Part shown: positions 1-10,179 of the stretch, in pieces
How positions within the stretch are numbered: the stretch's first letter is position 1
Layout of the letters: each line of letters begins with the position of its first letter
Assembly: GCF_000005505.3 (NCBI RefSeq)
Contig: NC_016133.3
Coordinates: forward strand, 55,889,237 to 55,953,236
Reading direction: 5' to 3'
Length of the DNA stretch: 64,000 bases
Source of the DNA: Brachypodium distachyon
Lineage: Eukaryota; Streptophyta; Magnoliopsida; Poales; Poaceae
Program-made: the position numbers and the translations under genes
Notes under the pieces: generated by a model
The model's input: the letters and a program-made list of their open reading frames with translations, nothing else
The model's database searches: none
What the model was told of the DNA's origin: nothing

Positions 1-840
1 CTTAATTTTAAAGTTCACATGTATGGAAATCTAGGAAAAACGCACATCACAGAATTAAAAAATCAGATACACTAGCGCATGAGATTGAGGTTATTATAGG
101 GGCATTCAGAAACAAATAGCAGGTAGCGACAAAATAAATCAATGAACAACGGATCGAGTGATCGCCAAGAACAAAGGTAAACCCTAATCATCATTATTCC
201 TAGATTCGAAATGAATCGACAGGGAATCGACGGGGACGATTAATAGCAGGCAACGATGAACATCCAATCGAAAGGAATCGACAGGGAATCGACGGGGACG
301 ATTAATAGCAGGCAACGATGGACATTGAATTGAAAGGAAAACAGAGAATAAACCCTAATCATATAACTCTAGCATCGAGAAGAACCGACAGAAACACCTA
401 GCGCCGAGAAGAATCGACAGAAACACCTAGCAACGAGAAGAATCGAGAGAAACACCTAAAAGTCGCAACCAATAAACCCCGTGAGGCAACCCAACAACAG
501 TGGAATAAGCCCTAATTACATCCACACAATTAGCGCACTAAACCAACAACAAATCAAATCGCGAGTTCACCATATCTCGCCTTGCCGGCCGGGAGGAAGA
601 GGGTTGAGAAAGAGAAGAATCGACAGAAACATAGGAAAGTCGCAACCAATAAACCCCGTGAGGATACCCAGCAATAGTGGAATAAACCCTAATTACGTCC
701 ACACAATTAGCGCACTAAGACAACAACAAATCAAACCGCGAGTTCACAAATCAGACCGCGAGTTCTCCACACCTCGCCTTGTCGGCCCGGGAGGAAGAGG
801 GTTGAGAGGTGGCGGCGGCTGAAGGAAAAGCGATGGTTCC
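1..840. repeat. Tandemly repeated AT-rich left edge
   Basis: Two nested duplications are visible. A 62-bp unit is repeated at about 214-275 and 276-337. A 177-bp unit runs from about 461 to 637 and recurs from 638 to about 810 with a few differences. Several copies of the telo-box-like word AAACCCTAA lie at about 179, 350 and 683. Read on the minus strand, the GC-rich block near 780-840 followed by AT-rich repeats resembles the first exon or leader of a gene running off the left edge, but no start codon or conserved protein can be recognised. The short ORFs here are products of the repeat and are not called. Confidence 0.5.
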
Positions 841-1470
841 AATCCAAAATTGGATGTGACTTCCGGAAAGGAGAGAAGCGGGAGCACCTTCATATATATG
901 GAGGGGTTGTGGTTTGCTGGCCGTTCGATGAGTATCTCTGTTACATGGCGTGATGGCGGAGGGGCTTCTCCGGTAAGGATGGGCCTTAGCTCTGAGTGGC
1001 ACGGTGGCACCGTGGGAGTCGGCCGCAGATGGATCTCTGGGCCTGGGCTGGGCCTCCTTCATCTGGCTTTGCACGGGAGTCGGCGATGGATTTTCTGGCC
1101 GCCGATGTCTCTGGGCCTGGGCCTGCCTGCTAGATCAAAGATGGCATCGACTGGATCTGGCTGGTGCAGATTACCGGCTTGTTTGATATAATTTGTCGGG
1201 ATATTTGCAGGCCCGGCCTGTGGAAGGATCTGCTTAGTTTCATGGAAAAAAATTAGACTTGTGTCGTGGAAAAATTATTTGGACTTAGTGTCATAGGAAA
1301 AAAATTAAACAGAAGTAGTATGCTAAGACTTACTGCACACCTTGAGGGTGCAAATCGAATTTGTGAGAAGATAGACAAAGTTCCGTACGGTGCCCATGTC
1401 AAATCATTGGCTTTGCGTCTGCAAATCAAAGATGCGGAGGCCATGCTATGAAGGTGTCTCCGATGGAATT

Positions 1471-1709
1471 AGGGAAACTTACGGCAATACATCTTGGCGA
1501 ATCATTGGGTTGTTCCTACAAATCAATAGACGAAGGCGAATTGAACGAATCACAACATGAGGTACCACTGAAATCGAATTTGAGAAAAAAGAATAAACAC
1601 ATCTAAAAAAAAGTATAGGGAAACTTACGGCGATACATCTTGGCAAACTTGACGAATTATTGACTTGTTTCTATAAATCAATAGACGAAGGCGAATTGAA
1701 GGAATCACA
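1471..1709. repeat. Direct repeat, two ~90-bp copies
   Basis: A block beginning AGGGAAACTTACGGC at 1471 recurs at 1617 with the same downstream words (CATCTTGGC, AATCAATAGACGAAGGCG). The copies are offset by 146 bp. No gene is visible between 841 and 1470 or inside the repeat. Confidence 0.6.
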
Positions 1710-1710
1710 T

Positions 1711-1840
1711 ACTCCCTCCGATGCATATTACCTGTCGCTCTTACTACATCCGGAGGCCAATTGAAGAATTCACGTAGTGACTCCGGTACATATTACTTGT
1801 CGCTTGTACTGAACCAGCGACAAATAATATGGATCGGAAA
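1711..1840. mobile_element. Degenerate Stowaway-like MITE
   Basis: It starts with TACTCCCTCCG, the usual Stowaway terminus in grasses. Near 1814-1838 it ends with a diverged inverted copy (GCGACAAATAATATGGATCGG). The left arm is partly duplicated inside the element at about 1770-1805. The right TIR has lost its last bases, so the exact end is uncertain. Confidence 0.45.
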
Positions 1841-3540
1841 AACTAGATCTTCGTCTTGGGGTAATGCTATGGAGGAACTATCTCATCGTCATCTTTGGGC
1901 ATTGTTATGGTCGAGTACTACTAGCGAATAACAAACGTAGGGCAGGGGAGAGGAGAGATAGCGAGGGTTAAATAGAGGAGATGCCGCTTGCCCCACAAAG
2001 AGACCCTAAGCCAGGCTTCTTTCCGAACAGAAAAATTAGATCCTATAATAAGGCAACAATTAACGAGACTTAATTACCTTCTAAATAAAGGCGTTGAATA
2101 GGATTTAATTGATTTGTGGCCATTGAATAGGATTTAATTGACTGCCAGCAAATCGTTTCCAGAAAACGCGTATACGTATTCGTGCCGGCCTCCTCTAGGG
2201 TCCACGATTGCTGTGCTGCGCTTAAAGCGGTGCGCATCCTTTCGATGGGACCGATGCAGGAGGGGGTGGTACGCCGTTTGGTGCACCGCAAGAGAGACGT
2301 GACACGTGAGAGAGCCAGTTTTCATTTCGAGAATAGTTTATTTTAACCCCGAATTCGTAGATAAAGTCCGAAAAAGACCTTAACATTCTAATCCCTGAAT
2401 TTCGAACCCTGATTTTACTGATCCTGGTTAATTTAAACCCTTAATACCAAAAAATTGTGTTTAGTTGCTCGTTTTCGCAAACATGGTTCTGTGATTGATG
2501 AGTGGCTTACAAATTCTCGTGATTTGCGTCTATGTCACTCCTTCAAGCGCCGCCAGTCCACCAAACAAATTTTTCTAGAAATAAATGCCAAGTAATTAGG
2601 ATTTGTAAGGTTAGGATTTGAAATCTAAGAATTAAGAGGTTATGGTTCAATTCAGACTTTGCCGGAAAAATCACGGTTTAAAATAAAAATCCTAACCGAA
2701 GTCATCTTTTTTCTAACGTGCCAAACAGCTTTTGGTTATAACTGACCAGGATTAACAGTCTCCATTTCAGAGCTTAGGAAGTCACGGCGTCGTGTGGCTT
2801 TCATTTCTGTTTTTAAAATGCTATCGGTTCAGTTGCGAAAAGAAGGAATCGGTCCGCTTTCCAAGGATCTGGCGCTGTTTGCTGAACCGGCGTGCGCTGG
2901 GTTTTTTTTTTCTTGAAAGGGGCGTGCGCCGTTTGGTGTACAAATGTTAAAACTGTGCCGGCCTAGCTTTAGCTTTAGCTTTACTGTGCGCCGTTTGGAG
3001 TAGTACAGTCCTAGATCTGCGTCACAGCTTTTCGTTGCTGTTAAGATGAAAGCGACAGTTGCACTCCCCTAGAGCCACTCACTTCTTGTCCGAGAGCCAG
3101 CTCACGGATCCGCGAGAAGCGACCTGATTGGCTGATGCCAGGTACCAGTAAAACGTGTGCTTTCATGTGTGTTTCCTTTGACACGATCTTTACCATGTTT
3201 TGCAAGTTTCGTGAATTGGATTTAGGCAACGTATGTCGCATGGTGTATGTTGCTAGATGCACTTTCAGCCGCTAGTTCATGATTTCTCTAACTGTTATGA
3301 GTTTATAATGTTAGTTTCCGTTTTCCTTGGTATATTGTATGGTGGTTTTCATACAGTAGATTTTTAGTGGAGTATCCATTCTTAACTCATCAACCTTGTA
3401 GGCATGCATAATGTAACATGTTGGACATATGTGTCTGCGACAATCACACGCTCTATCGGCACGGTGTTTGGGACGTGACGAGATCACGAGACCAACGAAA
3501 ACCGGCCAGACAGAGATGAGTGTTGTCGCTCGTTAATCTG
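1841..3540. other. No gene recognised
   Basis: AT-rich intergenic DNA with only short open frames and no recognisable domain. The word CGCCGTTTGG recurs at about 2272, 2927 and 2988, probably from decayed repeats. Confidence 0.5.
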
Positions 3541-3550
3541 CATACGGGCA

Positions 3551-4075
3551 GGAGTGGGCATGAAAACCGAGAAACCGAAACCGATCACCGAAGAACCGGA
3601 AACAGAAGCTGATTGGACCGAAACCAAAGAACCGTTTAAAACTTCGGTCAGCAAACTCAAAGAACCGAAGTTTCTTAGGTTAATTCGGTCTCTTGCCTCG
3701 GTTAACCGAAAAAACCCGAAGAACCGAAGTTCATTGCTGCATCTTTAAAATTTAATGTTTTCATTGCACGTTAGATGATATTTACTGGCTGTTATCATTA
3801 CGTGTATCTGTGTCACACAAGATTATGTGTTTATTTTTGCGTGTAACTTAAATCTATTTTCTGTTGTAAGTAGAAGATTGAACTAAATTTGTTTTCATTA
3901 CTTTTTTTGCCGTAGACACAATGTTTGGTTAGTACGGTTCCAAACCAAAAACCGAACCGAATTTTCGGTTATCAAAATTTTAAAGATGACTTCGGTCCTC
4001 ATATTTGAAGAACCGAATTTCATAAAAACCCGAAGAACCGAACCAAAATTTCGGTTATAACCGAACGCCCACTCC
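3551..4075. mobile_element. Non-autonomous TIR transposon rich in ACCGAA (hAT-like)
   Basis: The left end, GGAGTGGGCATGAAAACCGA, is mirrored at the right end by a segment ending GCCCACTCC near 4075, with many ACCGAA/TTCGGT words in both arms. The flanks read CATACGGGCA on the left and GATACGGGTA on the right, a plausible imperfect target duplication of 8-9 bp. If CA is counted as part of the element, the terminus CAGGAGTGGGC resembles grass hAT ends; a 9-bp duplication would instead fit a Mutator-like element. The interior has no transposase. The 64-codon open frame at 3554 is a translation of the TIR repeat. Confidence 0.55.
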
Positions 4076-4149
4076 GATACGGGTATCACGTCGATCGCTC
4101 TCTGGTGCTCACGCAAAGATGAGTCTCACCCGCTCGCAAATGTGTCCAG

Positions 4150-4765
4150 ATTTGGTCACCATCCAAAATTCGTCCTGCCAAATTTTTGGATCTTCTTTGG
4201 ATGAAAGCCGGTTTTTTGGCAAACCAATGCCCAATTATGAACATAGTTTGTTTTTTCGTCAAAGTTGGTCAACTCATTGACAAGCAAAGTCTAAACCAAA
4301 TTTTTGGCAACGCATTTGTAGGCTCAAACAAAACAGTCCTTACATTGAAGACGCAACACGAGACCCAACACCATGACATGTTGTAGTGTGCAAAAAAAGT
4401 TGCGCCTACATTGTAAGAAAGATCAAAACTGTGCCATCCAAATTGCACCGGCTGAAATCAATGACAAGAAGTTGGTGAAATTTGAATGGTAACCAAATTT
4501 CATCATACCAAATATTTGGTCATTCATCAAAATTTGATTCTTGTTTGGATGAAAACCAATTTTTTTGGCAAACCAGTGCACAGTGCCCCACTAACCAACT
4601 ATAATTTTTTTGTTTCGTCAATGTTGGTCAACTCATTGGCAAGAAAGCCTCAATCAAATTTTTGGCAACATATTCGTGGACTCAAACTAAATGGCCCTTA
4701 CAATGAAGGCGCAACATGAGACCCAACAACATGACACCTTGCAGTGTACAAAAAAGGTTCTTCTA
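4150..4765. repeat. Diverged tandem duplication, ~360-bp period
   Basis: Segment 4150-4400 and segment 4490-4765 share an ordered series of words: TTTGGATGAAA, TTTTTTGGCAAACCA, GTTGGTCAACTCATTG, AAATTTTTGGCAAC, GAGACCCAACA. The copies are perhaps 70-75% identical by eye. No coding content is visible. They are probably two adjacent copies of a decayed transposon arm. Confidence 0.5.
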
Positions 4766-4777
4766 GATATTCTAATG

Positions 4778-5083
4778 GAGGTACTATCACGGTCTATATA
4801 TAAAAGGATACACAAAATTATTCTATATTTTATTGCAAAGTTAAAAATCCAAAGCAATATACCCACCTGTCCACAAAATTTGACCGATTTTATTAAAAAA
4901 AAGTAGCAACATTTATGACACCAAATTAGTACCATTAGATTCGTTTTGAAATGTAGTTTCATAATATATTGATTTGATGACATATGTGTTACTATTTTTT
5001 TTTCAACAAAGTCGGTGAAATATAAAAAAATGATTTAGAAAAAACATAATAAAGTACACTTATTTGTGGACGGGGAGAGTAAT
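4778..5083. mobile_element. Long Stowaway-like MITE
   Basis: The right end, read on the minus strand, is CTCTCCCCGTCCACAAATAA, a common grass Stowaway terminus. The left end is a poorly matching counterpart (GGAGGTACTATCACGGTC). The interior is AT-rich and non-coding. The family is inferred from the terminus only, and the boundaries are approximate. Confidence 0.4.
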
Positions 5084-5960
5084 GGAGGGAGCAGCCGAGG
5101 AAGAGAGGCAACAGCTATGCCATGGAGGATTACGGACAAGAGAGCAACTAGCCGGTGGAAAGAAGATGACTACCAACAGGCCAAACGGCAGTTATATATG
5201 GGCGTGGAAGTGGCGATGCACCTAACTTTTCGAGGGGGGGGAGGGGGTAAGTTACAATTCTAAAAACTCCATCCAAGCAATCAACGGCGGAAAATCCGTG
5301 CCTGGCCTGGTTACCCGCTGTTTTAAATTAAATGAGATTTGTTGTTCTGGAATACAACTCATATGCAAAAATAGTTGGCTATAAGGAGCAATATTATTAT
5401 CCTCTATGATAGCCAGCAAGAGGCTGTGTTGTTGTTCTTGCTCTTACCTCATTTCTCTCCAAAAACACTATCCGAAGTAGTATTATTATCAAAACGCACA
5501 ATAAGCATGCTAATATGGGATAAACTATTTATAATATATTACGTTCATCCCTTCTCGCAAAACAAAATAAATTTAACTCTACGTCGAAAAATTCGCGTGT
5601 AGAAAATAGTGTCGAGGATGACTATTTTTTCAGCCTTAGGGTTCCATCAAGGCTAAAGTTCATGGACCAAGTTCTAGTTTATGAAAAAAAAATCATTCCC
5701 TATGGATACTAATTTATCACAAGAGTAGCGTCCCGGGAACATAGCAAATTTGAATACAAAGTTATAGTTTGTTTGATGGGTCCCACCATGGCTAAGAAAA
5801 TGTATAAGTTGCATCGTGTTTTGATTACTTAGAACCTTATGAGTATGTCTGTATCTTATCACCACACTGATCATGCCCTTAGGGTATGCCTTTAGGGCAT
5901 CCTTAACTGTAGAGTTGGCATTGATTTTGCGTGTCATTTAGAGTTCACGACAAAATAACA
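5084..5960. other. No gene recognised
   Basis: AT-rich DNA with short open frames only. Words such as GGGCATCCTTAACTG near 5897 look like ends of further decayed MITEs. Confidence 0.4.
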
Positions 5961-5966
5961 CATGTA

Positions 5967-6434
5967 AGGGCGTCTGCAAAGGCTGACTCTAACCGACTTT
6001 TATTTGAAATTTGCTTATGTGGAGGAAATAGAAATAGGAGAGAAGAAAAACTATCTACGTGAAGAGGAGTACATCATCACATTTAATGTTAACAAATCAT
6101 TTATAGTAATTCTAAAAACACAACCCCTTACATGTGTTATTTTGTCGTCGACTCTGGACGATGTGGAGAAAGTCAATACTGTACCGACTCTACTATCAGT
6201 GGACGCCACAATAGGCCGTTGTCTTTAGATATACTTAAATGTTTTGTTAACATTAAATATGACGACATGCACATGGTAAAATTTTCGACTCTTATCTGAG
6301 TTTTAGTCGATTCTTTTGTCATGACTCTCACTCTTCATGAAAGGTTAACTTTCTTCCTTCCCCTATTTCTCTTTTCAACACAGAATCAAATTTTAAATAA
6401 ATGTTGATTAAAAGTCAGACTTTACGGATGTCCT
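5967..6434. mobile_element. Tourist-like MITE
   Basis: The left end, GGGCGTCTGCAAAGGCTGAC, is matched by the right end read on the minus strand, GGACATCCGTAAAGTCTGAC. The flanking trinucleotides are TAA on the left and TCA on the right, close to the TWA target duplication of PIF/Harbinger-derived Tourist MITEs. The interior is AT-rich and non-coding. A second similar terminus (GGGCATCTGCAAGG) starts at about 6437, suggesting another element in this cluster. Confidence 0.45.
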
Positions 6435-6657
6435 CAGGGCATCTGCAAGGGTGAACCTCTATTTGTCCTCCCCATTTGACCTTCCCCATTTGGGATTGTT
6501 GGATAAGCGAGGGTGTGGAAAAGATGTTGTTGCCAATGGTTTGACATGTGGGCCAAGAAGACAAGTGGATAAGATTTGAAATTTTTTTGCACAATTTGAA
6601 AAAGAAATGGGAGATGTGAACCATTTTTTGACAAATTGCGTTCCCATTAGATTAGTA

Positions 6658-6775
6658 CTCCCTCTGCTTCAAGCATGATTCTTGTCTCAAATTTGTCCAA
6701 AACTTGATGTATTTATTCCTAAAAAGTTTTTTAGATACATGTAATATTTCGACAAGAATTATGAAACGGAACGAG
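6658..6775. mobile_element. Stowaway MITE
   Basis: TA-flanked 118-bp element starting CTCCCTCTGCTTC, with inverted end GACAAGAATTATGAAACGGA. It contains the words CTCAAATTTGTCC and AGATACATGTAATATTTCG shared with the copy at 23627-23739, so both belong to the same family. Confidence 0.75.
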
Positions 6776-7027
6776 TACATAATTTAATCATAGAACCCCA
6801 TATGCATAAAAGTGGACAAATAGAAAGGATTTGAGGAGAAGTCCTTAGATTGGATTGACGGCTAAATTAGATTCACGATGAAATAAGGAAAAAAAATTGC
6901 AGTCATTGTTTAATTGATTTCCTCGTCCCCTAGGTACAGTTTAAGCAGTACTCCGCTGACAAGTGGACACCCCGGGTCCAGGTTATATAAATGGTGATCG
7001 ATGTGACCTTCCATCTGGCGCACCGCT

Positions 7028-7310
7028 TTTTTTAAAACACAGTACAAACGAGACCCTCATAACACGCGCGTACACTCATCCCTATGAACGTACACACGCA
7101 CCCCCTACCTTAAGACCCTACCTTAAGAGCATCTCTGAAAGACTGAGACGGCAGATCTTGAGAGAGTGACGAAATCACCGCAGGCGCCTCGTTGTAGGTG
7201 GGTACGTCACGTACTACTGAAAGAATAGCGTCGGTTAAATGCTGAAATAATCCAAGAAAATGTGACATCCACGTCAAGTCTGAGATTTGAATCTGGTTAC
7301 GCTGATTCCA
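7028..7310 (-). mobile_element. Au SINE
   Basis: Read on the minus strand, the element carries body motifs of the grass Au SINE: a head with a diverged tRNA-like B-box region near 7285-7300, TGGATTATTTCAGCAT, GAGGCGCCTGCGGTGATTTC, CTCAAGATCTGCCG, then a GTGTG-rich tail ending in GTACTGTGTT followed by a T run. This matches my memory of the Au consensus in order and orientation. The tRNA-like head is diverged or truncated near 7310. A short CCCTACCTTAAGA duplication sits at about 7107-7130. Confidence 0.8.
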
Positions 7311-7915
7311 CGAGTTAAGGTCAGTTCACCCGTGGGCGCACCGTTGGCCTCACGCGTTTGCATCGAGGTAGAAGCGGTGCTAGCAGCTAGCCCCGTGATG
7401 CCGTTCACAAGCACAGCGAGGAGTGAGCCAGTGACATTGTGATTGTGGTGCCCCACGCGTTCTGCCTCGTGATATATTTTTTCCTGGTTACAGATGCCAC
7501 GCACCGATCCGTGAGACCAGCTGCGAATTGCCTGGATGCATATTCGCAAAAAAAAAAGAAAAAAGAACACACACACACGAAACAAACTTGCCTCAACCCT
7601 CAATGTGCTTGTTTGTGCGCGGTTAATTTTCAAGCCATTTTGTTAGACTAGCAAATATAGCGAGTAAATTTAAACGGGGTAGAGTACCAGTAATCAGGGT
7701 AGAATGGTCAACACTCAACAACCTCGATTGAGTTAGAAGCCAGATGGGCTGGTTGAGCAGTGAGGAACACTCTACTCTACTCCTTACCTTCCGTGCTGAG
7801 CAAGCGAGGAAAAGGCAGTGGCCCCTTTTGAAACGCATGAATGCAAAACTCAAGAATACATGAAAACATCGGAATGCAATAGGAATGGACATGTAAACCA
7901 TATGAATGAAAAACA
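7311..7915. other. No gene recognised
   Basis: Intergenic sequence with a run of A and an (AC)n stretch at about 7550-7580. Open frames are short and overlap on both strands with no recognisable domain. Confidence 0.4.
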
Positions 7916-7920
7916 CAGGA

Positions 7921-8318
7921 AGGGACTCTTTGATTCATAGGATAGGATTGAAAATATAAAGGAATATGAAAAATTGAGAATTGCAATGTCATGTTCACTT
8001 AATCCCTATACGATTTTGTTTGCACTAAATTTGTTTGGTTCTACCAAAAGATTTCTTCCAAGAGCTTGGAGGTGGATGGAAAAATTTCTATGAAATGTAC
8101 AGTACAAATCAATCCTAAAATCAAACGACCAACATAGCAAATATTTCTGAGGATTTAAAGCCTCCAAAACTTTTACTTCCTCCGTCCAACAAAGGATGTC
8201 TTAACTTTGACTAAATTTGAATACATATATACACTAAATCATGTCTAGATACATCAAAATTTTAGACATTTTTTGTTGGACAGAAGGAGTATGTAAATTC
8301 TTCGAATCAAAGTAGGCC
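7921..8318. mobile_element. MITE with GACTCTTTGATTC ends, split by a nested Stowaway
   Basis: The left end, GGGACTCTTTGATTCATAGG, has its inverted partner GAATCAAAGTAGGCC at about 8304-8318. The same TIR type bounds the element at 8957-9253. A Stowaway MITE sits inside at 8176-8289, so this element was inserted first. It is non-coding; the superfamily is unclear from the sequence. Confidence 0.55.
8176..8289. mobile_element. Stowaway MITE (nested)
   Basis: 114-bp element flanked by TA on both sides. Its ends are CTTCCTCCGTCCAACAAAGG and the inverted TTTTTTGTTGGACAGAAGGAG. It belongs to the same subfamily as the copy in helicase intron 1 (13331-13454), sharing AAGGATGTCT and the TCTAGACAT-type core. 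Confidence 0.75.
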
Positions 8319-8588
8319 GAATTTTTTGAATCTGCTATTCGGAACACAGGAACATGGATGCATCAATAGACAATTATTTATTTATTTGTAATACGTAATT
8401 CATTTGAGCCAACTAGGTAAGGAATTGAGAGACACATGCATGTATACCAGTGTGATTAACCTGGACCCGCGGTGTCCACATCCAATCTGGACCCGCCGTC
8501 ACGTTGATTCCAATAAACACGCATGGTTTATGTTGCCTCATGGTACAACTCCGGTAATCACGTTGGTCTAGCTTAAATTAAGTCGTAG

Positions 8589-8694
8589 AATCTTTCATAA
8601 TTTTCGTCAAAAAATTACGTGTATCAAGATGTTTTTAAAAATAAATGCATTTTTTAGTCAAATTTGAGACAAAATTATCAAACGGAGGCAGTAC
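8589..8694. mobile_element. Degenerate Stowaway MITE
   Basis: The right arm (AATTTGAGACAAAATTATCA followed by AACGGAGGCAGTA) and left arm (TTTCATAATTTTCGTCAAAA) match the 6658 and 23627 family. The left terminal CTCCCTCCG is lost or mutated. Confidence 0.5.
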
Positions 8695-8956
8695 TCTTCA
8701 ACACGGGCCTGATGTGCTTGGCTCGCAGTCGCAGAACCGGCGCATGCAGCCATGGAGTTGTATTTCCATTTGTAATCTTGGATGCGTCTTAAACCAGCCG
8801 TAGACTACAGAGGATCATAACCAATCTCAATGACAAGTGGGGCTCACATAGTTGTAGTCCCACACGTAGGGGGAACGGGTTGAGAGAGTTGCACAACGCA
8901 GCAAAGTAGTACTGCAGCAGTTTTTACCATTCGGAGAGAGTGACCAACAGTTGGCT

Positions 8957-9253
8957 GGCCTCTTTAATTCAAAGGATTTTTTGGAGGATTTCAATCCTTT
9001 AGAATTTTTTCTATATGAATTGTTTGATTCAAAAGATTGCAAATTATAGGAATTTTTCCTTAAAATTCATTTGCACTAGATTTCATAGGAAAACTTCCAT
9101 CCACTTCAATTTCTTTATTAGAATCCTACATTTTTCCTATACACAATCAAACATCATCTGAATCCTGTAGTATTTTAGATGACATGCCACTTCACTTGGA
9201 TCCTGTATTTTTCATATTTCTGGGTTTTGGAAATCATGCGAATCAAAGGAGCC
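8957..9253. mobile_element. MITE with GGCCTCTTTAATTC ends
   Basis: The left terminus, GGCCTCTTTAATTCAAAGGA, is mirrored at the right by GCGAATCAAAGGAGCC. The interior is AT-rich and non-coding with several AGGATTT words. It is the same terminus type as the element at 7921-8318. No clean target duplication is visible. Confidence 0.55.
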
Positions 9254-10179
9254 CGAAAAAGATGCCAACTGTAGCTCGTTCACGTGCCGCTGCGAGGGAA
9301 CTTGCCGGGGCTCGTGCCGTCCAAAGGTTCACAGAGAAAGAAAAAAAGGATACAGAGATGCCAAGCTGGGCCAGCCTTCTATCACGCGTGCGATGTACCC
9401 AAAGATGACCCGATCCACGGATCGAGATCTGGATTTCTTTATTGCACGTCTTTATTGCCGTCAGTCTGTCGCTCTGTGCTCGGTACTCCTCCACCGGCTG
9501 GTAGCGGTTGGCTTCAGGCTTCTTATCGCATGCCTTCATTGCCGTTATTATTTGAGCTGGAGTGAGAGCAGCATGTGCTACGAAAGGAAGGTGTATGTCA
9601 CGTTTCATCCATCAGTGGCGCGTGGCTTCCTATCCTACTTGATGAAATGACCCAACTACTACTTTCTGAGCACGCCACGGCCACACCGAGTAGAGAGCTA
9701 GCTGCTGCTAAAGTTCAGAAAGCAGCCGGAGTTGGTGCCCGCGTCAAGGGCCCAGTTTGTTGCCGGCGGTAGAAGGCTGGCTGTGTGTGTGGCGAGGCGG
9801 CCGCCTATGGTGGGAAGGGGGCAGCCGGACAGGGGACGCCTGTGGGCTGTGGCTGTGTGTGTGTGTGTGTGGCGTTTTAACTCTGTGTGTGCAATAGTTA
9901 CAAGTGCTAATGTCGATTACTGCCAGTGAGCAGTACAAATATTTTTCTGCTTTGTTTCTGTTCTTTTATCTGGAAGAGCCATGGCACCATTTTTCATCGG
10001 TTGTGCGAAAACAACTTACAGGAACTGGAACCATTTGGATCCAATTGGTTGGCAAACCTGATAATGAACTCTGTCTTCTCTTTGAGACATAATAACTGGG
10101 AACCATTTTCTGGCTAAATGCAGCGAAAATGAGGGACACGACACATTGCAAAACAGGGAATAATATGTAGTTTGGTTAT
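9254..10179. other. 3' flank of the helicase gene; (TG)n tract
   Basis: No gene is recognised. It contains a (TG)n microsatellite at about 9854-9870. The part nearest 10180 is presumably the 3' UTR of the minus-strand helicase. Confidence 0.45.
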
